Shown: positions 1 to 7,839 of the stretch, one piece after another
Numbering within the stretch: the first letter of the stretch is position 1
Layout of the letters: every line of letters starts with the position of its first letter
Assembly (NCBI RefSeq): GCF_000434895.1
Contig: NZ_FR892812.1
Coordinates: 1-56,105 of the forward strand
Source: Phascolarctobacterium succinatutens CAG:287
GTDB taxonomy: Bacteria; Bacillota; Negativicutes; Acidaminococcales; Acidaminococcaceae
DNA length: 56,105 bases
Reading direction: 5' to 3'
The notes under the pieces: model-generated
Told to the model about the DNA's origin: nothing
What the model saw: the letters and a program-made list of their open reading frames with translations, nothing else
The model's database searches: none
Made by a program: the position numbers and the translations under genes

Positions 1-577
1 CAATGGCAACCTCGTTTTTTTCAGCACTGCCATTTTTATCATTATCAGCATAACCACCATATACATTGTTCTTGATGGTACTGTCGCTAATCTTTACATC
101 GTTTTCCTTGCTACGTGTGACACCTTTACCACCATATACTATACCGTTTACTTCGCTTTTATCTTTAATGATAACGTAGTTTTTTATAGCGTCTGCAGCA
201 CCGGTGCCACCACCACACACAACATTACCCAAAGTATTACCGCTAATCGTTACAGTATTCTCTCTGACATTGCCATACCAAGAATATGCACCACATATGC
301 TACTAGTTGCAGCAGTACCGGTAATAGTAACATTGTTCTTAAAGACTTCCGGCGGAGACACCTTTGTATCATTATAGCCACCGTAAACATAATCATAAGT
401 ACCAGAATTAAGTGTAACATTAGCACCGATTGACATATGAGTCTTGCCATCATTACCATAATAATTATCTGCCCAAGCACTCGGCATTACCAATACACCG
501 GTGCACAGCAAACCGCACAAAATACCGCCAAGTTTTCTTTGCATTTGTTTTTCTTTCATCTTTGCCAAAAACTTCAT
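1..577 (-). CDS. N-terminal part of a secreted beta-helix/autotransporter-like adhesin (runs off the window)
   Basis: Reading the minus strand from ATG at 575-577 gives 192 codons with no stop before the window edge, so only the N-terminus is present. A GGAGG site lies 8 bases before the ATG. The protein starts with a long basic segment (MKFLAKMKEKQMQRK), a hydrophobic stretch and a PSAWA-DN cleavage-like site near residue 36, typical of an extended signal peptide. The mature part is Gly/Asn/Thr rich and repeats NVTITG, VYGGY, VVCGGG and VYGGKG strands, as in parallel beta-helix passenger domains of type V autotransporters, which are abundant in Negativicutes. The barrel domain, if there is one, lies outside the window. 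Its promoter region shares an unusual element with the gene ending at 3194. Confidence 0.75.
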   Translation of the reverse strand, partial: MKFLAKMKEKQMQRKLGGILCGLLCTGVLVMPSAWADNYYGNDGKTHMSIGANVTLNSGTYDYVYGGYNDTKVSPPEVFKNNVTITGTAATSSICGAYSWYGNVRENTVTISGNTLGNVVCGGGTGAADAIKNYVIIKDKSEVNGIVYGGKGVTRSKENDVKISDSTIKNNVYGGYADNDKNGSAEKNEVAI

Positions 578-623
578 AGTAAAAGCCTCCTTTTAATTAA
601 GATGGAACCTCTTTATTAACGTC

Positions 624-675
624 AGTATAGCACTTAAAAGAATTTTTCACCCCACCCCAACCCCCAAATTCGGGT
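624..675 (-). promoter_or_regulatory. Promoter of the adhesin-like gene with an upstream ACCCGAA-N8-TTGGGGTGGGG element
   Basis: On the minus strand ACCCGAA (669-675) and TTGGGGTGGGG (650-660) are separated by 8 bases. They are followed after exactly 20 bases by an extended -10, TGC-TATACT (TATACT at 624-629). There is no good -35 box; the G-rich block ends just upstream of where it would lie, as expected for an activator-dependent promoter. The same arrangement occurs at 3860-3911. Confidence 0.6.
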
Positions 676-1065
676 AGGCTAGGCAAAAAAATTTGACTGT
701 TTTGATGGAAAAGACGAAAATTCAACTGAAATCCCGGCTACAACACTAATTGACGAGTGCGATGACTTACTTGTATAAGGGCATCGTTTACTTTCGTGCT
801 AATTTCGTATATAACATTAAACATATTTATAGCTAATATTTTATTTCCAAAGTGTTATTTGCGCAAGTTTCAGCTAATATATTACCTATTGTCACTAACC
901 GCTAAATATTTTTACATATAGTAGTACTATATAACGCTTCATTCTTTGACGCTTTTTGTTTTGGAAAAGCCAAATTCCCTGCTTTTTTCAACCAGCCTTA
1001 TCCAAAGCATTGATATTATGATATAATCTAAGTAATAAATCTGTTGTATGAGAGGAGCGATAATT
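676..1065. other. AT-rich intergenic stretch, mostly featureless
   Basis: No convincing ORF, RNA or repeat is visible here. A TATAAT at 1022-1027 is a plausible -10 box for the gene starting at 1066, but its -35 region is poor. Confidence 0.4.
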
Positions 1066-2739
1066 TTGAACGGATTGAAATTTCCTGTTGGTATCTCCAA
1101 TTTCGCCAAGATTCGCGATGAAGGATATTACTATATAGATAAAACAAACCTGATCACCGAAATACTTGAGTCCGGTATTGCTGAAGTAACGTTAATTACT
1201 CGCCCCAGACGTTTCGGCAAAACCCTCGGCATGAGTATGCTGGCAGATTTTTTCGATGTCCGCAAAGACAGCAGCAAGCATTTCGCCGGATTATCTGTCT
1301 CCAAGAACACTCATATTTGTAATCAATGGATGAATAAATACCCCACTATCTTTGTTTCATTAAAAGATGTTGACGGTATCTCCTTTAATGATGCCTACGC
1401 TCAGCTCTCTCTGCAGTTTGCTGATTTATACAAGGAATATGCTTTTTTGCTTGACAGCAAGAATATAGATAACGATGACCGTAACATTTTTCAAAGAATT
1501 AAGGCTGGCGAAGCAAGCCTGCCTGACCTGAGCCGCGCTCTGAGCACCCTGATGAAAATGTTGAACGCCTATTATGGCAAGCCGGTAATCCTGCTTTTGG
1601 ATGAATACGATGTCCCCATCGCCAAAGCCAGCAGTCACGGTTATTACACTGAAATGATGAACATTATCAAGCCGTTGCTGAGCACCTCTCTGAAGGATAA
1701 CCCCAATCTTTGCTTTGCCTTGATTACTGGCTGTCTGCGAATTGCTAAAGAGAGTGTTTTTACCGGTACCAATAATTTTATTTCCGACTCTATTGTACGC
1801 TCAAATCTCAAAGAATCCTTTGGTTTTACGCAAAATGAAGTAGATGAGCTGCTGGCAGATGCTAATGCGGAAGCTTATGCAGATACTATCCGCACCTGGT
1901 ATGATGGCTATCATTTCGACACAGCCGACGTTTACTGCCCTTGGGATGTTATCAGCTACTTGTATGACCTGCAGCGTAATCCGCAAGCAAAGCCTGTAAG
2001 CTATTGGCGCAACACCAGCGATAACTCCATTATCCGCTCCTTTATTGACTGCGCAAGCAGTAATATCACGGAAAAGCTGGAAACCCTTTTATCCGGCAGT
2101 TTCATCGTACAAAAGGTTGATGACAGCCTGACCTATGATTATCTGCACTCCTCTGAAGATAATCTTTGGAGCATTTTATATCTGACAGGATATCTGACCA
2201 AAGTTCGCAATGATGCTCTGCCCGCTGCTATACCGGATGGTTATTCAGCTTTGATTATTCCTAATGAAGAGATTAAGGAAATCTATGAAACGACTGTTAT
2301 GAAGTGGTTTGCCGATAGTGCGCAAGCTTCTAACCGCAATGCATTATTTACGGCTGTATGGAGCGGAGACAGTAAAGCACTTACTCAGGAAATGACGAAG
2401 CTTCTGCGTATGACCATCAGCTACCATGATTATCGCGAGGATTTTTACCATGCTTTCCTGGCAGGCATCTTCACCGGTGCAGGATATGTTGTTGAATCTA
2501 ACCGTGAGCATGGTGAAGGACGCAGTGATGTAATTGTTAAGGATATCCGCAATGGCCGTATAGCGATTTTTGAAGCTAAATATGCAAAAACGCTGAATAA
2601 CTTGCCGGACGCTTGCGATTTAGCAATCGACCAGATCAATAAGCGTATCTATGCAGATGATTTCCAAGATGATTACGATGATATTTTATGCTATGGCATT
2701 GCATTTTTCAAAAAGCGGTGCTTAGTAAAGATAAAATAA
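1066..2739 (+). CDS. AAA-ATPase-like protein with C-terminal PD-(D/E)XK nuclease domain (DUF1703 type)
   Basis: About 557 residues. The N-terminus (LPIGISNFxKIRxxGYYYIDKT-like) and a Walker A RPRRFGKT near residues 46-53 match the AAA-ATPase_like family; the Walker B is VILLLDEYD. The C-terminus carries GRSDVIV followed by IFEAK, the D...ExK signature of the PD-(D/E)XK nuclease fold. The family is common in anaerobic Firmicutes and Bacteroidetes, often in many copies, and has no settled role. The start is taken as TTG at 1066 because the GAGAGGAG ribosome site lies inside the first codons of the upstream ATG (1048). The gene stands alone and is followed by its own terminator. Confidence 0.85.
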   Translation: MNGLKFPVGISNFAKIRDEGYYYIDKTNLITEILESGIAEVTLITRPRRFGKTLGMSMLADFFDVRKDSSKHFAGLSVSKNTHICNQWMNKYPTIFVSLKDVDGISFNDAYAQLSLQFADLYKEYAFLLDSKNIDNDDRNIFQRIKAGEASLPDLSRALSTLMKMLNAYYGKPVILLLDEYDVPIAKASSHGYYTEMMNIIKPLLSTSLKDNPNLCFALITGCLRIAKESVFTGTNNFISDSIVRSNLKESFGFTQNEVDELLADANAEAYADTIRTWYDGYHFDTADVYCPWDVISYLYDLQRNPQAKPVSYWRNTSDNSIIRSFIDCASSNITEKLETLLSGSFIVQKVDDSLTYDYLHSSEDNLWSILYLTGYLTKVRNDALPAAIPDGYSALIIPNEEIKEIYETTVMKWFADSAQASNRNALFTAVWSGDSKALTQEMTKLLRMTISYHDYREDFYHAFLAGIFTGAGYVVESNREHGEGRSDVIVKDIRNGRIAIFEAKYAKTLNNLPDACDLAIDQINKRIYADDFQDDYDDILCYGIAFFKKRCLVKIK

Positions 2740-2791
2740 ACGTTTCGCTAGAAGTGATTACTTTATTACAATTCGATATTTAGAACCTAAA

Positions 2792-2822
2792 GACCGCCAC
2801 TGGCGGGGGTTTTTTTTTTTTT
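2792..2822 (+). terminator. Rho-independent terminator
   Basis: A short GC stem CCGCC-ACT-GGCGG is followed by GGG and a run of about 14 T. It ends the AAA-ATPase gene. Confidence 0.75.
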
Positions 2823-2932
2823 GTTTCGAAATATATAAAAATTTTTGGTCTTTTTACGTTTGATGTCACGAATTATATACATTATTCGTGACATTTTGCG
2901 CACTCTGCAAGCTGATTTAGTCGTTATGATAG

Positions 2933-3037
2933 ATAAAAAAATAGCCTGGAAAAATCCAGGCAAATTGGAACGGAATGCATATGAACAAGGTATACATATT
3001 TAGGCATGCGCATTGGGGATGACCGCACGCTATGTAC
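2933..3037 (-). ncRNA. Candidate small RNA of about 105 nt with its own promoter and terminator
   Basis: On the minus strand a good sigma-70 promoter (TTGATA at 3066-3071, 16-base spacer, TATAAT at 3044-3049) predicts a start near 3037. The transcript would run to a terminator, GCCTGG-ATTTTT-CCAGGC (2944-2961) followed by TATTTTTTT. In between, GCGTGC and GCATGC can pair around a loop containing GGTCATCCCCAAT. The only ORF, starting MRMPKYVYL, has no ribosome site, so a non-coding transcript is favoured. I do not recognise a known RNA family. Confidence 0.5.
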
Positions 3038-3043
3038 AATTTT

Positions 3044-3071
3044 ATTATAGTGCATTTTTCACTACTATCAA
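3044..3071 (-). promoter_or_regulatory. Sigma-70 promoter of the candidate sRNA
   Basis: TTGATA-N16-TATAAT on the minus strand. It lies 123 bases downstream of the stop at 3194 and so is independent of that gene. Confidence 0.6.
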
Positions 3072-3193
3072 GTTTATTTTATAAATTTGTAATATAAACA
3101 ACCTATATTTTCACTTAATATTTTTAGTTAGTTTTTTCATTTGTAACATAATATGCGTTTTTTCAAGCAATGCTCATAATTATACTACAAACA

Positions 3194-3823
3194 TTACAAT
3201 CTGCGCATAACAAATCCTTGCGCAGCATCATCCCACAAAAGCTCCAGCTGTAAATCCGTGCAATATTTTCTCTGCATGCCAAAGGTTGCTTCCGGAGGCA
3301 TATATTCATATTGGCTGAGCATAATAAAACGTCCGCTGCCATCCGTATTAATCTTGGTCACAATTTGCCGCCACTGGTCAATGGCATAGCCGTTTTTCGC
3401 TAAATCCTTCAAGGTTACATATGTCACCCATTGTCCGTTTTCCTTACCGATAAGCCAATAACCGCAGTTCTGCTCATGAGCACCGATAGTGGCATTTATT
3501 TCAAAAAATATATTTTTGGGATTGGCGGTAAAAACATCCCGCACCCTATAGCCAACCATTCCCTGCTCCGCAGGAACAAAGGTCTTATAAACATCTTGAG
3601 TATTCTTGTTCATAAGCTGCAGAGTACCGTCATCAGCAAGGAAAAATTGCACTCCCTCCTCCTCATCACTGATTGCCAGCTCTCTGCTGTTCATATAAAG
3701 AAATGTCCCGTCATCAGCAGTCAGAAATTCCGCTGCCCGAACCTTGGGCGCATCTGTAAGCAAGCACACGAGGCAAAGCAAAAACAAAGATAAGCAGGAA
3801 AATAATTTCTTAGCAATACGCAT
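3194..3823 (-). CDS. Secreted protein of unknown function
   Basis: About 209 residues from the ATG at 3823, which sits 9 bases after AGGAGG; the ATG six bases earlier (3829) is too close to that site. A signal peptide (basic MRIAKK, a Leu/Cys-rich core, cleavage near VRAAE) is clear. The mature N-terminus holds two related segments, TADDGTFLYMNSR and LADDGTLQLMNKN, about 30 residues apart, suggesting a small internal duplication. The rest is rich in Tyr and Trp without a motif I recognise. It probably acts in the periplasm or outside the cell. It is a monocistronic gene whose promoter shares an element with that of the adhesin-like gene at 1-577, suggesting co-regulation. Confidence 0.7.
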   Translation of the reverse strand: MRIAKKLFSCLSLFLLCLVCLLTDAPKVRAAEFLTADDGTFLYMNSRELAISDEEEGVQFFLADDGTLQLMNKNTQDVYKTFVPAEQGMVGYRVRDVFTANPKNIFFEINATIGAHEQNCGYWLIGKENGQWVTYVTLKDLAKNGYAIDQWRQIVTKINTDGSGRFIMLSQYEYMPPEATFGMQRKYCTDLQLELLWDDAAQGFVMRRL

Positions 3824-3859
3824 ATTCATCGACCTCCTAAATTAGTTTCTGTCATTATA

Positions 3860-3911
3860 ATTATAGCAACAAGAAGCTCTTTTTCCCCCACCCCAAAGCA
3901 TGATTTCGGGT
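3860..3911 (-). promoter_or_regulatory. Promoter with the same ACCCGAA-N8-TTGGGGTGGGG element
   Basis: Minus strand: ACCCGAA (3905-3911), 8 bases, TTGGGGTGGGG (3886-3896), 20 bases, then TGC-TATAAT (3860-3865). Spacing is identical to the copy at 624-675, while the bases between the conserved blocks differ. Confidence 0.6.
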
Positions 3912-3964
3912 GGGACGGAAGAAATTTTCTTGTGCTAACAAGCAAATTTCCCAAAGCTCAAATT

Positions 3965-4015
3965 AAAAAGCTGCAGCCTGCTCCCGTACTCAGGAGCATA
4001 GCTACAGCTTTTGCT
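3965..4015 (-). terminator. Terminator of aspA
   Basis: On the minus strand AAAGCTGTAGC pairs with GCTGCAGCTTT around an inner GCTCCTGAGTACGGGAGC hairpin, followed by a short T run. Confidence 0.7.
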
Positions 4016-4053
4016 TTTATTCTATTGTTATAACAGAACTGATCTCTTGTGCT

Positions 4054-5487
4054 TTACACCAGTTCTTCTTTGGACTCATGAATCTTCTTCAAAAGCTCCT
4101 TACCGGCAATACCCGGTCTGGTCATTTCCGCAGGAGCAAGGATAACATCCAAATCCTCTTTACTCAGCACCTTGCGTTCAATGAGCAGGTCCTTAATGTT
4201 TCTGTTGGTTGCCAGCGCCTCCTTCGCCAAAACGGAGCAGGTTTCGTAACCGATATGCGGCAGCAGTGCGGTAACAATGCCCACGCTCTTATCCAGCCAT
4301 TCCGCACATTGAGCACGGTTTGCCTTAATGCCGTCTACGCAGCGGGTGCGCAGCGTATTAACGGCATTGGTCAGAAAACGCAAGGAATTGAAAATATTGT
4401 AAGCCATAACGGGTTCCATAACATTAAGCTGGAACTGGCCGTTTTCTACGCCGAAGGCCACAGCCAAATCGTTGGCAATTACCTGATAGCAGGTCTGGTC
4501 CACTACTTCGGGGATAACGGGGTTAACCTTACCCGGCATGATAGAGGAGCCTGGCTGACGCGGCGGCAGTGTAATTTCGCAGAAGCCTGCCCTCGGACCG
4601 GAGGCCATCAGACGCAGGTCATTGGAAATTTTAATCAGCGAAAGTGCCGATGTCTTCAAGCTGGAGGACAAATCGGTAAAGATATCTGTATTACTGGTAG
4701 CATCAACAAGATTGTCCGCGGTAGTGAAGCTCTCGCCGGTAACCAGCGTAAGCTGCTCGCAAACCTCTTTGATATATTCGGGATCGGCATTCAGGCCGGT
4801 GCCGACTGCTGTTGCGCCCATATTCATGGTGTGCAGCAGCTCACAGCTGCGGCGGATGCAGCTACTGCGTCTGCGCATGGAGGAAGCAAAGGCTTTAAAC
4901 TCCAGGCCTAAGGTAATAGGCACAGCGTCCTGCAGATGCGTACGGCCGATTTTCAGTACATCCTTGAATTCCTCGCCTTTCTTATCAAAGGAATACGCCA
5001 GGTTTTCCAAGGCAATAATAAGCTGTTCGGCGCGCATCAGAGCGCAGACACGGATGGATGTAGGAATAACATCGTTAGTGGACTGCGACATATTGGCATG
5101 GTTATTAGGGCTGATATAATTATAATCGCCGCGCGGACGACCGAGAATTTCCAAAGCGCGGTTACAGATTACTTCGTTCGTATTCATATTGAAGGATGTT
5201 CCGGCACCGCCCTGAATCGGATCGGTCGGGAACTGGTCGTTCAGCTTGCCGCTGATAATATCATCGCAGGCCTGAACCATAGCATTGCCGATTTTTTCAT
5301 CCAAAAGACCGATTTTCATATTAGCCAGCGCTGCAGCCTTTTTTACCATACCCAAGGCTTTGATAAAAAGCGGATCGGCAGTATAGCCTGTAATCTGAAA
5401 GTTTTCCATGGCACGCATGGTCTGTACACCATAATAAGCATTATCGGGAATTTCTAATTCACCTAAAAAGTCGTGTTCTTTACGCAT
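4054..5487 (-). CDS. aspA: Aspartate ammonia-lyase (aspartase)
   Basis: 477 residues, the usual aspartase length. It should catalyse L-aspartate to fumarate plus ammonia in the cytosol, feeding fumarate to reduction or malate. The N-terminus RKEHDFLGELEIPDNAYYGVQT is aspartase-like, and the lyase superfamily signature GSSIMPGKVNP is present. GGAGTSFNMNTNEVI and the NMSQSTNDVIPT active-site segment are also complete. Fumarase class II is the main alternative; the N-terminal sequence and Asn-rich segments favour AspA. AAGGAGG precedes the ATG. The gene is single, with a consensus promoter overlapped by a perfect 22-bp palindrome, so it is probably tightly repressed by an unidentified dimeric regulator. 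Confidence 0.92.
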   Translation of the reverse strand: MRKEHDFLGELEIPDNAYYGVQTMRAMENFQITGYTADPLFIKALGMVKKAAALANMKIGLLDEKIGNAMVQACDDIISGKLNDQFPTDPIQGGAGTSFNMNTNEVICNRALEILGRPRGDYNYISPNNHANMSQSTNDVIPTSIRVCALMRAEQLIIALENLAYSFDKKGEEFKDVLKIGRTHLQDAVPITLGLEFKAFASSMRRRSSCIRRSCELLHTMNMGATAVGTGLNADPEYIKEVCEQLTLVTGESFTTADNLVDATSNTDIFTDLSSSLKTSALSLIKISNDLRLMASGPRAGFCEITLPPRQPGSSIMPGKVNPVIPEVVDQTCYQVIANDLAVAFGVENGQFQLNVMEPVMAYNIFNSLRFLTNAVNTLRTRCVDGIKANRAQCAEWLDKSVGIVTALLPHIGYETCSVLAKEALATNRNIKDLLIERKVLSKEDLDVILAPAEMTRPGIAGKELLKKIHESKEELV

Positions 5488-5541
5488 AATACATTTGCCT
5501 CCTTCTCCAAAAGCGTGTAAAAGCTGCTTTTAATCGAAATC

Positions 5542-5563
5542 TGTATTATGTATACATAATACA
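5542..5563. promoter_or_regulatory. Perfect 22-bp palindromic operator over the aspA -10 box
   Basis: The sequence is TGTATTATGTA followed by its exact reverse complement. It covers the -10 hexamer of the aspA promoter, so a bound repressor would block transcription. A further half-site, ATAATACAT, lies at the aspA start codon (5487-5495). The symmetry resembles GntR- or TetR-type sites, but the regulator is not in this window. Confidence 0.7.
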
Positions 5564-5584
5564 TTCAAGCCACAATTCTGTCAA
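5556..5584 (-). promoter_or_regulatory. aspA sigma-70 promoter
   Basis: Minus strand TTGACA (5579-5584), 17-base spacer, TATTAT (5556-5561): close to full consensus. Confidence 0.75.
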
Positions 5585-5671
5585 GCGCATTATTATGAAT
5601 TTTGAGAAATTAACTTACAAAAAAGAAGTGCCTCAAGACGCTAAGCTCAAGGCAGCTCAAAATAATCTGCT

Positions 5672-6240
5672 TTAGATAAAATCTACCAGACCATTCTCCA
5701 GATGGTACATAGCACCGACAATGCGCAAGCCCTCCTGATGCTCAACCTTTTGAATCTCCAGGCTTCGATTTCCGCTTCACAGCTTTTGACATTCAGGCAG
5801 GCAGCCTTATACGGGTCGCACTCGTCGCCAATCGCTGCTTTGATTTTATCCGTAATAAATTTGATATAGCCCTCCGGATCATGATTGATTGCAGCATGCA
5901 CCGCACCGCAATGCGTATGCCCCATAACAACAATCAACGGTGCGCCCAGATGACTGGCAGCGTATTCAATACTGCCCAGCTGATGCTCATCAATCACATT
6001 ACCGGCAATACGGATAACAAACAGCTCGCCGATGCCTGTCATAAAAATATTCTCCGGAATTACGCGAGAATCAGAGCAGGTAATAATAATCGCATAAGGC
6101 TTCTGACCGTTAACCAAGGTATCTGTTCTCTTTGCCTGCGAAATATCCTCGCTGTTGACCTTGGCATCAATATATCTGGCGTTGCCTGCTTTTAATTTTT
6201 CTAAGGCCTTTGCCGGTGTTGTTGTTATATGCTTAATCAT
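5672..6240 (-). pseudogene. Beta-class carbonic anhydrase with a C-terminal frameshift
   Basis: The first about 160 codons encode a normal beta carbonic anhydrase (CO2 hydration to bicarbonate). The zinc site motifs are present: CSDSR with Cys, Asp and Arg, and HTHCG with the His and Cys ligands. After EIEA (about position 5760) the frame runs into an unrelated tail, RFKRLSIRRACALS, and stops at 5683. The neighbouring frame instead reads LEIQKVEHQEGLRIVGAMYH and then LENGLVDFI, the expected C-terminus, stopping at 5672. A one-base deletion near 5760 therefore separates the two parts. It could be a true mutation or a sequencing error; all catalytic residues precede the shift. The gene is single, and its ATG at 6240 lies about 7 bases after a GAGGGG site. 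Confidence 0.75.
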
Positions 6241-6311
6241 AATAAAATCGCCCCTCTTAGAACATACTTTGCAAAAAAATCATTCGGTAATCGCTATCTT
6301 GATAACTCTGT

Positions 6312-6486
6312 CTAATCTGTTTTCAAAAATGCGATAAATCCCGGCACGGCACGCGGTACCGAACCATGCTTAATATGCAAATCACTGGTGCAGATGCTTC
6401 CCAGCGTTACGCGCAGAAACAAGCTGCGGCTTGGCCTTTTCCTGCAGCGCAAACTTACCGTGTTCAATATAAGTTAATGCTTTCAT
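6312..6486 (-). pseudogene. Remnant of a zinc-dependent alcohol dehydrogenase (N-terminal fragment)
   Basis: From ATG at 6484-6486 the frame reads MKALTYIEHGKFALQEKAKPQ, the typical start of a medium-chain zinc alcohol dehydrogenase, and then goes out of frame. The next frame continues VTLGSICTSDLHIKHGSVPR and AVPG, the substrate-zinc-site region (family pattern: V...T.CGSDLHI..G..P...PG). After that the coding sequence ends within 11 codons. The remaining roughly 280 residues are missing, so this is a deleted, frameshifted relic with no catalytic domain. A TATAAT lies about 60 bases upstream, so the relic may still be transcribed. Confidence 0.7.
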
Positions 6487-6576
6487 AAATTTGCAGACCT
6501 TCTTTCTCTATTTTTTGCTTCACTGAAGCTCATATCGCTTCCCTCATTATATCATAATATTGGCGCTGTGGATAAT

Positions 6577-6595
6577 GACATAAGCAACATGTCAC
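6577..6595. promoter_or_regulatory. Inverted repeat TGACAT-N7-ATGTCA
   Basis: A 6-bp inverted repeat in the divergent region between the dehydrogenase relic and lgt. It could be an operator or chance in AT-rich DNA. Confidence 0.25.
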
Positions 6596-6720
6596 GCAAT
6601 ACTATCTTCGCTGTTAAATTCAATAAGCTTTCTGAATAAAGAAATCACAACTTTTTCGCTGATAAAAACACCGGAATGTGTTAAAATATTAGTTAGATTT
6701 TTTAGGAGGCCTTATTCATA

Positions 6721-7536
6721 ATGCATCAATATCTCTTTTTTATCGGCGATTTTCCCATACGCATGTATGGTCTGATGCTCTGTACAGCAATTTTTCTGGC
6801 CACCGGCACTGCCTACTTTTTAGCTAAGCAGGACGGCCGCTGGCACGAGCACATTTTAGACATCGGCATCTACGGCGGCTTTGCCGGTCTCATCGGCGGC
6901 AGGCTGTGGGATGTTTTCTTCTTCGACTGGGATTACTACAGCCATCATCTGCTGGAAATCCCCTTCGTCTGGCAGGGTGGCATGGCCGTGCAGGGCGGTA
7001 TGCTGGCAGGCATTGCGGCAGGCATTGTTTACTGCAAGCTGCATGACATCGACTGGGTAGCTCTGGCGGATATCATTTCGCCTTCTCTGCTTATCGGTCA
7101 GTCCATCGGACGCATGGCGAACCTGCTCAACGGTGATGCCTTCGGCACACCTACCGGCGGCAGCTTCGGTATTCTGTACCCGGAAGGCACGCTGGCCTAC
7201 AAAACCTACGGCCCTGTTCCCCTGTGGCCGGCAGAGGTTTGGGAAGGTCAGCTGGACATCGTCATTTTTGCCCTGCTGCTTTTATTCCGTACTACAAAGC
7301 ATGCACGCGGTCAGGCTTTATGTATGTACGCCATGCTTTATTCCGTAGTCCGCTTCTTTTTGGAAATGCTGCGCGGTGACTACGCCGAGCCCTGGATGTT
7401 CGGACTGAAATCCGCTCAGGCAACCAGCTTAGGCTTCTTCCTCATTGCCTTAGGCTTCTTCATTTACTGCGGTTGGCTGGAAAAACATCAGCCTGCTGCC
7501 AAAGAAAAAGCTGTCGGCAAAAAATCTAAAAAATAA
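6721..7536 (+). CDS. lgt: Prolipoprotein diacylglyceryl transferase, divergent form
   Basis: 271 residues, seven or so membrane segments and a Lys-rich C-terminus. Lgt transfers diacylglycerol from phosphatidylglycerol to the lipobox cysteine of prolipoproteins in the inner membrane. The signature GRMANLLNGDAFG corresponds to the family's GRxxNFxNxExxG, keeping the essential Arg and Asn. The segment VWQGGMAVQGGM aligns with VWQGGMSFHGGL of E. coli Lgt, so the essential His103 is replaced by Gln. The usual HPxxLYE is WPAEVWE here. The reading frame is intact and the AGGAGG site 8 bases before the ATG is strong. It may be a variant enzyme or a specialised paralogue of another lgt elsewhere. At least three predicted lipoproteins in this window need such an enzyme. 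Confidence 0.85.
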   Translation: MHQYLFFIGDFPIRMYGLMLCTAIFLATGTAYFLAKQDGRWHEHILDIGIYGGFAGLIGGRLWDVFFFDWDYYSHHLLEIPFVWQGGMAVQGGMLAGIAAGIVYCKLHDIDWVALADIISPSLLIGQSIGRMANLLNGDAFGTPTGGSFGILYPEGTLAYKTYGPVPLWPAEVWEGQLDIVIFALLLLFRTTKHARGQALCMYAMLYSVVRFFLEMLRGDYAEPWMFGLKSAQATSLGFFLIALGFFIYCGWLEKHQPAAKEKAVGKKSKK

Positions 7537-7549
7537 TTGCAAAAAAGTG

Positions 7550-7578
7550 TTGACAAGAAGCGTACTTTTCGCTATAAT
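7550..7578 (+). promoter_or_regulatory. Full-consensus promoter of tRNA-Arg
   Basis: TTGACA (7550-7555), 17 bases, TATAAT (7573-7578): a perfect sigma-70 promoter 35 bases before the tRNA. Confidence 0.9.
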
Positions 7579-7613
7579 ATCATTGTTGCTTGAAACAACA
7601 GCAACGCTGATGT

Positions 7614-7690
7614 GACTCTGTAGCTCAGTTGGATAGAGCGTTTGACTACGAATCAAAAGGTCGCAGGTTCGAATCCTGCCAGGGCCACCA
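7614..7690 (+). tRNA. tRNA-Arg (anticodon ACG)
   Basis: A 77-nt cloverleaf with encoded CCA. The anticodon stem TTTGA/TCAAA holds loop CTACGAA, anticodon ACG. The D-loop AGCTCAGTTGGATAGAGC and T-arm GGTTCGAATCC are standard. The acceptor stem has one A-C mismatch at pair 2-71 as written. Confidence 0.93.
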
Positions 7691-7700
7691 CTTGAAACTA

Positions 7701-7730
7701 AACTCTGTAACTTCGGTTACAGAGTTTTTT
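7701..7730 (+). terminator. tRNA-Arg terminator
   Basis: ACTCTGTAAC-TTCG-GTTACAGAGT stem-loop with a UUCG tetraloop followed by a T run. Confidence 0.9.
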
Positions 7731-7839
7731 GTTTTTGCGTACAAAATATATTCTTCCGCTAACCCGCACTCCCCCGCTTGTTAGCGCCATCAATCAGTCT
7801 TATAATAATGATATATAATCAAAACCGTGAGGTAACTTT

